DNA of 64,000 nt from Ophiosphaerella korrae. Taxonomy: Eukaryota > Ascomycota > Dothideomycetes > Pleosporales > Phaeosphaeriaceae. The position numbers and the translations under genes are program-made. Location of the stretch: assembly GCA_028456385.1 (NCBI GenBank), contig JALNQF010000085.1:62001-126000 (forward strand), read 5' to 3'. Shown here one piece after another: positions 42,989 to 54,546 of this stretch. How positions within the stretch are numbered: the stretch's first letter is position 1; every line of letters begins with the position of its first letter. The notes under the pieces are model-generated. The model ran no database searches and was not told where the DNA came from. It was given only the letters and a program-made list of their open reading frames with translations.

Positions 42989-43935
42989 TTATAGCAACAA
43001 CACCACCAACCCACCGAGAAATCCAGCGAGACCATAGGAGATCTCTCGTCGCCCAGCAGATCCCTCAAATGGCTGTGTGGTTCTCCTTGGGCCACTGCCG
43101 CTGCTCGTCGCAGATCCGCCTCGTCCTCCTCCAGTTGTGCCATTTGCCCTTCCATCTACGGTGAAGAAGTTACCGGCAAGAGGCGCACCCAGCTTGTTAT
43201 CAGTCATGAACTTCTGGATATCAAAGTTGAAACGTCCGGTGGTGTTCGCGAAATCCGAAGCTTGAACATTGAGCCTGGCGGGTTCCTTGAATAGAAGTTG
43301 GACGTAGCGATGGGCCATGGTGTCGGTTGCTGGGGGTCCGGGTGGAAGGTATGCAGCTGGGCCTTTGGTTTTCGATGCGGCTTCTAGGACGGTAGCAGCT
43401 CCTTCTTTCTTCTGTGTTGCTTTGTAGCCTGTTTCCAGTGCGTGAAGGAGGATTCGGCGGTTGGTGCTGCCTTGTTGTGCTGGTACGTCGAGATCCAACA
43501 TGACGAACATATACGTATCAGTCAAGTTGCTTGCTGGGCCTGCAATGGCTATTTGGGGTTCGCTGGCGGTCACTGTGAGGTGAGGGTTAGCTTGGATTGT
43601 TTCAATGACTTGGCGATCGACATACCGGCTTTGGAAAGTAGCTCTCCCGGTGTTTTGACCTGCGTCGAGTTGAAGGAGAGCTCGAGTTTGGTGTTGACGG
43701 ATGGTGTGAAGCCTTGAGGTGTTGCAGCTTGGTTGGTGGCATTGCGACCTCCTTGTCCACCACCATTACGGCCACTACCATTACCACCACCGTTTCCACC
43801 GCCATTGCCGCCTCCATTTCCTCCTCCGTTTCCACCACCATTGTTCTCGCCGTTGCCACCTCCATTCCCACCTCCGTTTTGTGCTTGTGCGATGCACGCC
43901 AGAGCGGCGACTAAGAAGGATGACCTGAAATACAT
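42989..43935 (-). CDS. Secreted PEBP-like protein with (GGN)n repeats and GPI-anchor tail
   Basis: Exons 43935-43626 and 43572-42989 (53-bp intron) encode 297 residues. The signal peptide is MYFRSSFLVAALACIAQAQ. A low-complexity segment of GGGN repeats (residues about 20-60) follows, then a PEBP (phosphatidylethanolamine-binding) fold: YMFVMLDLDVPAQ (the DPDxP-like ligand loop, with DLDVP in place of the consensus), HALETGYKA, YLPPGPPATDTMAHRYV and FNFDIQKFM. The C-terminus is Ser/Gly-rich, then a hydrophobic tail (YGLAGFLGGLVVLLL) typical of a GPI-attachment signal. PEBPs bind phospholipids or act as kinase or protease regulators. A wall- or membrane-anchored secreted form is seen in several ascomycetes. 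The role is not established. Confidence 0.85.
43750..43880 (-). repeat. Coding GGN (Gly-Gly-Gly-Asn) repeat
   Basis: On the plus strand the stretch reads as repeated CCACCATTACC/CCGCCATTGCC-type units of about 12 bp, translating on the minus strand to GGGN tetrapeptides. It links the signal peptide to the PEBP domain and is likely disordered. Confidence 0.85.
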
Positions 43936-45057
43936 AGTGGCAATGATGTGAGTAGTAATACAAGAATCTAGAAGCGAAGATAGTACAGAATAAAATCGAC
44001 CAGCGATGGGTGTAAAAAAAAAAGTATATCCTCACAGAGGTACCGTTCAAAATGAAGCAAAATCATCGGCATATAAGCTTGTCATTTGAAGGTACGCGTC
44101 CTCACAACGTAATAGCCATAAGCTTGATAGGGCTTGCCACACTGCAAGTGACATGATAGCCAAGTTTCCGCAGGCCTAGCCTAGCATCCACACGTCTGAA
44201 ACTAGGGATGCCTGAGACGTCGAAAATGATGTCTTGGCAACGCACAATTCTCAATGCCTAATGCGGAACCCGAGAGTAGGGTTTATCCTAAGACAAGTGC
44301 GGCTCAAGTTCGGGCTTTAAAACTCCAGGTTCATGATGCACGTCATGGGTGCTGATGTTTTGAGATGCCAGAGGCTATCGTAATCATATTGTCGTGACTC
44401 TTATAGTTGTAGAAATGGCATGAAAATCACCTTAAGAAACGATTCAAGGAGGCATTTGGCTGACGAATAGCAAATACTTCTCTTGTCGTCTCAAAGGTAT
44501 CCCTACTGTAACTCACGGAACCTGGTCGATGTGGAACCTTGCCTCAGCACACCTCCTCAACAGACTTCGACAAAATGCTCACGTAACACCTGTGACATCC
44601 GTAGCACATAGAGGGCCATACTGATGATCACACATAGCTGCAACTAGAACGCGGCTATGGAAGATGTGAGTTGTACCAGAGCTACGATCGCCAGCGGTTA
44701 GATTCGAAATGATACACTCATGAGCCGAACGTCAAACAAAGGTATACCGTAGCGTAGACCCTATGGCGTTTTGAGTATATGGCGGCAATTTAGATCATAT
44801 GATTGCATATTATTCAGATGGAAAATATGAGTGGTCTGAAATGATAGGATGAGACTTCGTGGTGACGGTCAAGATGTGAAGAAGTAAACACGTGCTCCGA
44901 TGTGCTAGCGTGTTTTAGGTTTGGTCTGTGCTCTGTAACTCCGCGTCGCGAGACACCCCATGCTTGTTTGAGCATCCGTCATCTCTCGCGGCACTTGGGA
45001 TGGCCGTTGAATGTTTTGTATATCAACGGATATATAAACATCTAGGGTCGGGCCTAG
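43936..45057. other. Intergenic, divergent
   Basis: 1.1 kb between the PEBP-like gene and the exonuclease start, which diverge. No family-like frame and no tRNA-like fold was seen by eye. Both promoters lie here. Confidence 0.4.
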
Positions 45058-47007
45058 ATGGCTCACGTCATGACAGGCGCCAAGGATGAGCCAGACTTCA
45101 CAACACCAGGAAGTGAGGAGCACGTACGCTGGCCACTCGCATTCGAACTTGTTCTGCCAAAACAACCCCAATGGCAACAGCCACTTAACAACGGTAACCC
45201 TGGTTCAAATAGGCCTGCTAAGAGGATATGGTGGAGCCACAACTTGTACAGAGGGCCAGACAATCAGGTTGTGAAGATCCAGTACAGTAAAACGCGAGAA
45301 GACTCTGAGCTTCTTGCACGTCAATTTCTTAATGAATCCATTGTTGGATTCGACATGGAGTGGCCATGGAATGACTGGAAAAAGTCAGACCTACAAATCA
45401 AAATTGGTCTGATACAAGTCGCATCGATAGACAAAATTGCCCTATTTCACATCGGCTTGCATCCCGGCAAAACTGTTAGCGATATCATTGCGCCTTCTCT
45501 TCAAAAGCTTATCGAGAGTCCTGAAGTCAGTAAAGTTGGCGTCGGAGTTTTGAGTGCAGACTTTGCTCGCCTCCAACGGTACTTCCACTTGAAACCAAGA
45601 GGCGCACTTGAATTGAGCCATCTGCATCGTCTCACAAAGTTTGGAAGCAGCAATCCGGAACTGGTCTCAACTAGGCTTGTGAGCCTTGCGAGCATAGTGG
45701 AAGCCGGGTTAGGCTATCCTCTATACAAGGGCGACGTCCGAACAAGTAATTGGAGTAAGCCGCTCTCCAAGGACCAGATCAATTATGCGGCCGGCGATGC
45801 TTACGCTGGTTACATGTTATACCATTACCTGAATTACAAACGACATAAAATGGATCCAGTTCCACCTTTACCGGTGCATGCAGAGCAGTACTTGTCGTCG
45901 ACTGGTAAACTGGAGGGCGTTGTTCCACTCAGGTTAAATGCTTGGGCTGAGGATGGAACCTCAATAACTTCTGAGACCTTCTTTGGGGTAAAGATGAAGG
46001 ATCGTGCCAGAGCAAGCATCAGTAATGCAAAAGAGCCGAAAGCTCCAGAGTTACCTGATGAGCTTTCTGATCCAATATCCCAGGCACTATATCGCGAGCT
46101 CGTCTCACGCCGATCGAGCCTTGCAGAACGCGCAGGAGTACCAGTCTACAAGATTACGACAGTTCCTGTCTTAGTTTCACTCGCCCTCAAGCGTCCATCA
46201 AATCATGACCAACTGCGAACCATTAAAGGCATTGGGAAAGCACAGGAAGAGAAGTATGGTGGCGAATGGCTTGAGGTCATCTCTCGGTATTTAATTTCTG
46301 ACAGTATACCAACCGTTACAGAGCCCTCACATGCCGCTCAAAAAGTAGTGTCGGAGCCTCTGGACACTCCCAAGCGTACCTCCAGGCGCAAACTCGTTCA
46401 AGCTCAGGCATCTCCCGACTCGTCTCCCGCTTTTGAGCTCCCAAACCCACGCACAGCGCAATTGCACACTGGCCTTTCGTTTACAATGGTGGAGACCAGG
46501 TTGGATGCTCCACATACTGTACCAGACGGCGATGCGTCATCGTATAATTCTGACGACTCGTTACCAACCTTGGACTTTGAAACTCCATCCTCAACGCTCC
46601 ATCTAAAGCGTAAACGCGCCGAAAGTTCTTCGAAGCGAGATGTCCATGCTAGCTCTACTATTCAAGGTCTCACAGATACTCGCGATGGTACTTCATTACC
46701 ACCAGCTCATACGCCAAAACCGACATATGTTCCACCAAGCTTGAGACCCCTCACGCCCCGCTCAAAGATAGTACGAAACAAGCTCCTAGCGTTCAGCAAG
46801 CTCGTAACTAAGAAAATCGTGCAACGGCCATTGAACGCGCCGCCCATAGTATCAGACCGCACGCTCAGCCTGATCGTTATGAGAGCCCCTCAGACGGCGG
46901 AGGAGTTGGAGCGGGTACCTGGGATTGATAGCTTTATGCTTGCGTGTGAACAGGCGAATATGGATCTGCTAAGGAATGTTACAAAGTTTATGCCTCAGCG
47001 CAATTGA
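45058..47007 (+). CDS. DEDDy 3'-5' exonuclease with HRDC-like regions (WRN-exonuclease-like)
   Basis: Single exon, 649 residues. The exonuclease domain (about 85-260) has all DnaQ/Rrp6-type motifs: Exo I VGFDMEW (D99, E101), Exo II VLSADFARLQRYF (D168), Exo III INYAAGDAYAGYMLY (Y243, D247), so it is the DEDDy subclass. Two helical HRDC-like regions follow: about 342-415 (SQALYRELVSRRSSLAE to IKGIGKAQEEKYGGEWL) and about 575-645 (TAEELERVPGIDSFMLACEQ). It resembles Rrp6/RNase D and the WRN exonuclease, but there is no helicase module, and Ser/Pro-rich unstructured sequence separates the two regions. It may act on DNA or RNA 3' ends in the nucleus. The choice between Rrp6-, RNase D- and WRN-like roles is unresolved. 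Confidence 0.85.
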   Translation: MAHVMTGAKDEPDFTTPGSEEHVRWPLAFELVLPKQPQWQQPLNNGNPGSNRPAKRIWWSHNLYRGPDNQVVKIQYSKTREDSELLARQFLNESIVGFDMEWPWNDWKKSDLQIKIGLIQVASIDKIALFHIGLHPGKTVSDIIAPSLQKLIESPEVSKVGVGVLSADFARLQRYFHLKPRGALELSHLHRLTKFGSSNPELVSTRLVSLASIVEAGLGYPLYKGDVRTSNWSKPLSKDQINYAAGDAYAGYMLYHYLNYKRHKMDPVPPLPVHAEQYLSSTGKLEGVVPLRLNAWAEDGTSITSETFFGVKMKDRARASISNAKEPKAPELPDELSDPISQALYRELVSRRSSLAERAGVPVYKITTVPVLVSLALKRPSNHDQLRTIKGIGKAQEEKYGGEWLEVISRYLISDSIPTVTEPSHAAQKVVSEPLDTPKRTSRRKLVQAQASPDSSPAFELPNPRTAQLHTGLSFTMVETRLDAPHTVPDGDASSYNSDDSLPTLDFETPSSTLHLKRKRAESSSKRDVHASSTIQGLTDTRDGTSLPPAHTPKPTYVPPSLRPLTPRSKIVRNKLLAFSKLVTKKIVQRPLNAPPIVSDRTLSLIVMRAPQTAEELERVPGIDSFMLACEQANMDLLRNVTKFMPQRN

Positions 47008-48165
47008 ATGCGTTTGGTCTTCATGTTGGACTGGGACTATGACACCCTTTTCAAGGATAGACACGATCAAGCATGATGCCATATATTGAGTTATTTAATG
47101 TATAGTTGGTTCTTTCAGAAAGACATATGTTTACCGTTGAATTGGGTGTCTGGATAGGAGCCAGTGACATGCCTCTATTGGGTGGGGCTTATCGTGAGTT
47201 TAGTTCAGGTCAGATCGGCCCCGGGAAGCGAGCATCCGAGGGGCGACTTTAACTAAAATCAGACCTTGGTGTCCTTGTAGCCTATCACCCAAGACACCAG
47301 TGATAAAGTCCCCGGCGGTAGCGGGATCCGTCGAGCTTGACGGTGGGGATTGGAGCCGCTGGACGATTACTGAACTCTGGAAGCCTTCCACGTGCAGGTC
47401 TTATTATTAACTGGCCGAGCAAGGGGCACATGGGCCGTAGCCACTAAAACGTGGGCCAATTCCGTTGGTGACGTTGACCCTGGTCATGGCCTGTTGGTGC
47501 AAGCCTACAAAATACTGTGTAGGCACACACGCAAACCAGTCTTCTGAAGTTAGGTGCTGCAGCTTGATATGACGATGCAGCAGCAATACGAGCAAGTTAT
47601 TCTGGTAAGCCCATCAAATCAATGCCGTCGAGGAATACCGTCAGCAGGGCCTCGCAGCAAGATGTGCGCCAAGCGTGTGGCGTGGCGTGGACTGGTGTGG
47701 GATTGACGAGCATGTGATAGAATTTGACATGTGAAGTCTCCCTCATTGTAATCGCCAATTTGCTGTCTTGCCCGGCCCTGCGCTTGCCTTTCCCCACAAC
47801 GACTCTGGCCGCCGGTGATTAGCACGGCCGAGCTTTCTCTGTCTGCCTTTGTTTGCTGAGCTTCCATTGTCGCGTTGTCATGTCGTAGTCGAGCTGACCG
47901 TCTCGAAACCCCTGAAAAGACGCCGTCACGACCCTCGAATTGCATAGTCAGACCTGCCGCGGCGTGCGATACCGGATCGAGCTGCCGCCTCCGGCCCAGC
48001 ACTGCATCTTTTATCGATTGCGACGCACACAACAAGAGTCAAGACGAATACCGGCAAGGAGCGAGTTTTTGTAGTCGTGGGCGCATCTCATCGTTGTGGC
48101 GGGAAAGAACGTGGGGTAGCAGCAAGACGCTGAGTGTGCACACCGTCAACCAGACCGCCAGCACC
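47008..48165. promoter_or_regulatory. Intergenic upstream of OPI1
   Basis: 1.16 kb. The last 290 bp is an in-frame open extension upstream of the OPI1 start (from an ATG at 47875), but it reads as leader, not protein. The rest contains no supported gene. A minus-strand frame 47619-48035 overlaps the same leader and is rejected. Confidence 0.45.
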
Positions 48166-49933
48166 ATGCAACAGGAGCAACAGCGCCCCCCTCCGCCTGC
48201 CTACGCTCAGCACGAGCCCGAGTCGTTCCATCTCCCCTCAGTTCCCACACACCTTCCCCTCGCACACCAGCCCAATGACCGCCTGCCGGGTATCAAGTCG
48301 CTGGACCTGCCAGACGCCACTCCATCTGCACGCCATACCCCGCAGAACTCTATAGAAATTAGCCCCAGGTCGCAGTTCGACAAGTCGCAATGGGCTCAGC
48401 TGCCGTCTTTGCATAGCGCCACCTTCCCGAAGGTGCCGGATGGATTGCCTAGGATGGCTGAGGACATTGGTAGCCCCATGGATACCGCGAGCGTGTGGAG
48501 TGCACAGGACGAGAAGGGAAGAAGAGAGCTGAGTGTCCTCAGCATGGACGATCCAGATGTCAGGCTGGCCGCTGAGGCGCTGAGTGGGCTGGGAAATCCA
48601 GGTACGTTACGATGCCAAACACCAAGACCCAATCAGATACTGATCATAAACAGACTTTATTCGTTCACCAACAGCACGCTCTACCACTCTCTCCGCCCCA
48701 TCTCCTTCTGCAGAGCCCGAACCTATTCTTTCACTTCTCACGTCAAACCACCCGTGGCTAGGAGGGACCATCAACGGTTCCATCTCAGCCTACAATGCGA
48801 CCAAGGGATACACGCCGCGCTTTGTTCAGTATGGTGCTGAACTTATTGAGCGCAACATTGGATCTCCCATGGTCAACACGGTGTCGTCGGTGGGTAGGCG
48901 AACTGGCATGGAGAAGAACATCCGAAGATATCTCGGCGAACAGCACAGGCGACCAAGCGACCTGGAAGCCGGTGACCAAGACGTGTCTCGAAAGCGACAG
49001 CGGAGAGGCAGCCCTGTAGACGACTCTATGGAGGTTGATGATGTAATGACTGCTTCGCGAACAAGAGCAACCTCGCGGTCGTCTATCACCGAATCGCTTC
49101 CCGCCTATGATGATCAACGTTCGCCCACTTACGAGGAGACCGCTGTAACGCCGGCTACTAGCAATGGCAAAGAATCACAGCAGCAGCAAGATCGACGAGT
49201 GGCCTGGTCAACACAGCTCATCATGACAACATCCGGTCTCGGTGTCGCATTGTCCGACACTTCGCTACGCTCCCTCAAATTATGCCTCGGCCTCTTGCGT
49301 GGTGCAACGACCCATATTGATAGTGTCATGCGAGCACTGAAACTCGTTCTCGAAGAGTACGAGGCGGCAGTACGCAACCGCCAACAATCCGACGTTGAGG
49401 CTCACCCAAATGAGAAGGGTGAATTAAACGGCACAATGGCACAGCTAGATCTCACCGATGTGGACCAAGACGCTCAAGTTAGGAAGATCGCAGACAAGAT
49501 CAAATCACTCAGCTCCGAAATCTGGACCACTCTCCAATCCGTCGTACAATCCGTCAGCCGATACACAGGTGGTGCCCTCCCCCAAAACGCATCGCAAGTT
49601 GTTCGTACGCAACTGCTCAGCGTTCCGCAGCGATGGCAGCTCGCAGGCCGCCAAGCCGTCAGCAACGACGGAGCTGCCGAGCAAGGCACACAAGGCGAGG
49701 CAGTCCGCGGCGCCAACCGGATGCTTGCCTTCGCCAAAGAAGGACTCGACATGATGGGCCAAATCACGACCGTCGTCGATGGCACCGTCCAAAGCGCAGA
49801 AACATGGTTAAACCGCATTGGCCGACGCCCACCGCCATCGCAACCCAGCGAAGGCCGCGCAATCGAAAGCGCAGACAGAGAAAAGACGCCGCTCGCACCG
49901 CCGAACGGCACCCACTTTAGTGAAAAGAGGTAA
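48166..49933 (+). CDS. OPI1: OPI1-type transcriptional regulator
   Basis: Two exons (48166-48601, 48654-49933; 52-bp intron) encode 571 residues. The Opi1 family core straddles the splice: DVRLAAEALSGLGNP, then DFIRSPTARSTTLSAP, LSLLTSNHPWLGGTINGSI and FVQYGAELIERNIGSPMVNT. Further on are a basic region (SRKRQRRGS), a DSMEVDD cluster, and helical segments near the C-terminus (LKLCLGLLRGATTHIDSVMR). In yeast Opi1 represses phospholipid biosynthesis genes: when phosphatidic acid falls it moves from the ER (held by Scs2 and PA) to the nucleus and blocks Ino2/Ino4. In filamentous fungi orthologues exist but the Ino2/Ino4 partners differ, so targets are inferred. The start at 48166 follows the family's N-terminus; an in-frame ATG at 47875 gives a 97-residue extension without family resemblance. 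Confidence 0.92.
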
Positions 49934-52281
49934 ACTAGAATTCAAAAGCCAAGACTACGGGGTAGGCAAGGCATGTATGCGACTGAATGTTGTTGTGTCG
50001 CGATGGGTTTGGGTAAGGCGTCGATGGGGTTAGCATGGTGTTTGGAAAGAGATCAGGTACTGGGCTGGACAGGCTAAACATACCCCCTCCCCCCTTCCCC
50101 CGCAATTATTCAATTCTTATTTTTTTTGTCAATGCACGTGCGTATCAAGCAAAGGTCTTTTGAATCGTGTGCGTGAGCGAGTCTAGCTTTTTGTGCTGCT
50201 TTTTATTCGCATTGTTGTCTTGTTCTGATATCGGTGGGGCTGGACTGGTGTCTAAAATCTCCCGTAGGAATTTATCCGCTTGTTTTGACATTGAAGATAA
50301 TTTCTTTGCGCGTGGCACGCCAATTACTAGATAGATTGGATTGGGCGAACGATTTCTCGTTTGGTTTGGGTTGTGACTAGCTACTAGGTAATTTGTGTAT
50401 TTCAGCACGACACTTCAAAGTCGGTCAGACCGTCCCCATTGAGATGTAACTATAGCGCTATTGATGATATAAGCACAGTCGATATGTTGATTTGTTGGGC
50501 GTTGCCAACTATTCCGGACATGGTTGTTGCAGGTTAAGGAACCCTTGTCCTCATAGAAGCAATTAAGCTTCTTCCAGTTTCTGGGTACTCGGCATTCTGT
50601 AGCACGCACATGGTATCCTACAGATGATGGGTGATCGTTCGGAACAGCCGTTTTGTGTCTATTTACCAGAACGACAATTATGGTGGCAGTGTGTGTTGTG
50701 TGATTTCGCATGGCTTTCGGGCAAACTTTTGTGAGTGACACTTTTCACAAGTGGGAGGTGCTTATTACTTTCGCAAGCCCTGTGTTTCCATGTGTCTGAA
50801 TTTGCTGGCTTGAAGGTTGAGCTGGTGAGCAGCTTTGGTCGGCTCTGTGGCTAACCTATCCCGTTAGAACAAGATATCTGGCCTAGTGGGGAGGGCAAGT
50901 GATGAAGATTCTGTCCTTGGAGGCGACATGTGGCAAATATGGTGGCATGATTTAGATAAGGTCGAAGCATGTCGTATGATAGAGCAACGTTAAGGAACCT
51001 ATCAGTTATTCTTGTATCGCCATTTTCAGCAGGTGTGGTGAGCACTGGAACAGGCAAGAACACAAGACAAACTCGTGACATGGCTCGATGAACAAGCTTA
51101 TGCCTTTGATGATAGCAACACCTTAATTGAAATTCTATCACGTTATACCCCAGACCTGTGTAGATGTTCTGATCGGCGATGCCACCATTCTCTCCTCAAC
51201 AGATCATTTCGCTCACCCACGTCGGTATCAACCTACTAAGCGATGAATGCATATATAGCACAGCCCCCCCACCTCTTTCCGCTCACCGAGTGCGCCTTTG
51301 CCGTCAGCTCCGTCGTCGGTGGCGGCACGGTAAATAGTTCGGTGTTGAGGCTATGCTATGCGTGTTGCCTGTTCGGGAAGGTATGCCAAGCACAGTACTC
51401 GCAATAACATGCGGTGAACAAGTTGAATTTTCAAGTATTCGGCCTCATCGAACTTGATATAAGCCGGGAGCCATTCGCCGTATTAGTAATAGTTTGGTTG
51501 TTAGGTTATTTCTATGAGTGGTGGGTTCAGTGGGTGAGTTGACAGTGCCCGGACTAAGGAGTAATTTTATGTGGAGGCAGTGCAAACGCTGGGTGAACGA
51601 GCGTTCTGCCAACAGAAACGAGATATGCGAAATACGTTTGTGTAGGTGCCTACTTTGACGTATGTGGGGGCCAGGACTGGTTTCTCAGGTACCAAGTACT
51701 ACTATCTTTGTGAGGCATGCGAGACAGAAAACACGATCCTAAATTCCCATCCGCTTAACGGAAATAAAATGGAATAAATAGCACGTGGCTATTGACTGAG
51801 TGGGACTTTTACTCCGACAGATCGGCAACAGGTAATGACTGGATAGCCGATGCGGTGGAGACGAGGTGTTGGATGGGGCGTGACTAGCGTACTGTTGTTT
51901 TTTAGGCAACCGGTGAGGGACCAAGTTCAAGCCAAAAGATGACGAAGAACCACAGATTGTACATTATCAAGAACACTTTAGGATTTTATGTATACGATTG
52001 TATTCTTGAAACGTGCCTGGCTTGAACGAGCGTGTTGTGCCTTGATGGTCTCTAGCAGATTGATTGAAAAAGGAAATACATGAGAGTAAACGATGGACTC
52101 GCTATATAATGCTTGTGATATGATGATGCCCTCCTCTACAGTACATGTAACATCCATGATGCGATATTTAATTGATGGTGGTGGCAGTGCTCCATATATC
52201 CGTTCTAGGCCACCAAACAGCTATGTTCTCTTGTTTCCACCAGTGATGCTGCATTGATGCAGGATGAAACACAAGTATTCT
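49934..52281. other. Long gene-poor region with one weak small frame
   Basis: 2.3 kb. A frame at 50145-50408 on the minus strand could give an 87-residue protein, or 48 residues from ATG at 50291 (MSKQADKFLREILDTSPAPP...). It is charged and helix-like, but nothing supports it as a gene. A TATA-like CATATATAG at 51249-51257 has no frame downstream in a useful orientation. The region otherwise looks noncoding. Confidence 0.4.
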
Positions 52282-52470
52282 TTACTTCTCGCTTTGCGAG
52301 CCTCCACTTTGTGGACTAGTCGCATTTGAGGTTGAAGTTGCAGACGGAGTTGAAGAACTCAAAGTTGTCACTGGCGTCTGTGACTGGTAAAATGGATGTT
52401 GCGAATTATTGCCTGAAGACGGCGCGCTGGAAACTTGAAAAGGCGCGAAGCGAATTGGTGGGAAAGACAT
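52282..52470 (-). CDS. Small Ser/Thr/Pro-rich protein, 62 residues (putative)
   Basis: Frame from ATG at 52470 (context GTTACCATGTCT, close to a fungal Kozak consensus) to TAA at 52284. The translation starts MSFPPIRFAPFQVSSAPSS and is Ser/Thr/Pro-rich with no cysteines or membrane segment. About 95-110 bp upstream (sense of the gene) is an AT repeat, (AT)n at 52567-52579, that could act as a TATA box. I do not recognise a family. A small disordered protein of this type is plausible in fungi, but a chance frame is equally possible. Confidence 0.4.
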   Translation of the reverse strand: MSFPPIRFAPFQVSSAPSSGNNSQHPFYQSQTPVTTLSSSTPSATSTSNATSPQSGGSQSEK

Positions 52471-54546
52471 GGTAACGGTAGCTTCTGAAGAAACTTGAAA
52501 GTTTGTTTAGTTGATAGATTGGTTGAATTGGAGAACGTGGTTGAGAGCTACCAGCGACTCCATAGGTAATATATATATGACCATGTCAACATGTAAAGCC
52601 ACAAAACACAGAATAGAAAGGAAGCTATGGCAGAATGTCTTGCTCGCGGTGACTCCGTTGAGCAATCTCATGATGAGTCTGCCTCATGCGAGAGACCCGA
52701 GATCGCATTTGTTAGAACGAATAAGAATACACCCAATTCATAATCCTACGAGTACCACGCTAGCACATGACTTCGCGCCGCGTTTCTCGTACCTTCATTA
52801 CGAAAGGGCGTGCAGAAGCATGACTACACAGACCCTATAATTACTCGTTGCGGAGTGATGTTTGGCCTGTAGGACGCCTCTCGAAATAGTGATAGGGGCT
52901 TGAGCCGTCACCTCAATTGAGAAGCTCGACGATTCGTGCTCGGCAAAACCCTCGAAGATATGATGACTGAAGGACACAAGTAATAAAGGCTGTGAAGTTT
53001 CTTGATCCGTCTTAGTGGCGCTTGCTTTACCACAACGTCACGCTGCAAGGTTGGTGACTGGCTCGGTGGCTGTATGCCTCAAAGGATAGTAGTTGATTAT
53101 GAGGAATCTTTGAATAGAATCTTTTATCGGTTTCTAATGGAACTCGTGTTAAGGATCGATTCCAACTTTGGCAAGTGACGCTTGGCACGTGACTGGGGTC
53201 ATGAACTTTGGTCGCTTTTCTACCGTGCTGGTCGTTATAGAGAGGATTACGTACATCGGATTAATGAACAGATGGAAACGGCGCGTGGGCATGAGACCAT
53301 TGTTGAACTTTCTGGAGCTAATGGTCACGTAAGTTCAATTGATTGTTATTGTACTGTGATTTGTGATACTGCCATGGCCATTCTGAAGGACAGGTCAAGA
53401 ATGCTGTGACTGTTGACGGGAAAACCTTGATAGACCTGGGACAGGGCCAAAGCAATGCCGTGACGCCCTTTTTCCACAGGATAGAGTGGGGCAATTTGTC
53501 AGTTTGTGGTAATACAGCAGATACCTACCTAGCGTGCTAGCGAACAAGGGTCGGAGAGCGAAAAGGCCGACTATTCCAGGCGTCCGCTGATCGCTCGTCA
53601 GGCAGAAGCCTGCCCAGGCGGATTCGGCATCTTCGGAAGTTGTGAAACGAATATTTGCTCAATAGGTATTTGCTCATCCAGCGGACGAACTTTGTTACGT
53701 TTGTCAATAGGTATAGATACTCCAACCCTATCCGGACCTGAGTCATGCAGTAAGCGACCGATCATGAGGAATTGAGCGATGAGTTATTTTTGCCAAGACT
53801 AGGACAGGTTCGAGGTGGTTATGATTCAGGAAAGGCAAAGCCTCATAATTAACGTGACCTACAAAGTTGGTGGGGGGCGCCGCTCGCTCGCTATCTACGT
53901 TACCATATTCGGATGTTATGAACTGAAGCTCGGAAGCATAAGAGGACGCCATACGTTTTCATCCCTGTAAGAATGCTGTCAACCGGAGCTCGGTAACAGA
54001 AGATGCAGTACTAATCCAGGAACAACGTCTTCGGGCAATTGTCAGAAGGCCCTAATCTATCCACAAACATGGCATGAAACAACCGAATGCAGCCCGCCGA
54101 GATAGGCAACCCGTAGTCAGGATGAGCCGTTTTGACTCATCATTGCACCGCAAGTTTTGGTCCGTGGTCACGCACCGAGTACCAAACAGCAAAAAACTAG
54201 CAAGCTTTTTGCTGAATGGGGTTGAACACGGGAGTTTGATTGGTCTGCCCAGTTTCTTGGATATGCGCCATTCCATCATACCTTTACTGTTCTCAGCATC
54301 GGAAGGAGCCGGCCCTACTTATTCCCGGCCGTACCTAGTCAGTAAACAATTAACCAAGATTTGAAGGGCCATCGGCCTCTCCTTCGAATTCTGTTTATAT
54401 CTGTTTTCGTATACGTTGCTTCCATTCCTCTCGTTTCTCGCTTTCCTACTCTGCGAGGCGCAGTGTCTCGGATACTACCCACTGCACTACGACCTAGAAA
54501 TAACCGAACAGAGTGCACCCTGCGTCGTCAGCGCCTAGCACTCATC
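52471..54546. other. Long gene-poor region upstream of the ABC transporter
   Basis: 2.1 kb. No convincing gene; frames at 53182-53409 and 54052-54279 are random-like. The last 500 bp form the promoter and leader of the ABC transporter (the open frame runs back to 54361, but I see no start or homology there). Confidence 0.4.

Noticed and set aside
47875..48165. 97-residue N-terminal extension of OPI1
   Set aside because: It is open by chance in a GC-rich leader; the composition changes abruptly at 48166, where the family begins.
54361..54546. N-terminal 62-codon extension of the ABC transporter
   Set aside because: The frame is open but starts with TTG, is hydrophobic, and does not resemble PDR N-termini; the ATG at 54547 starts the usual hydrophilic region.
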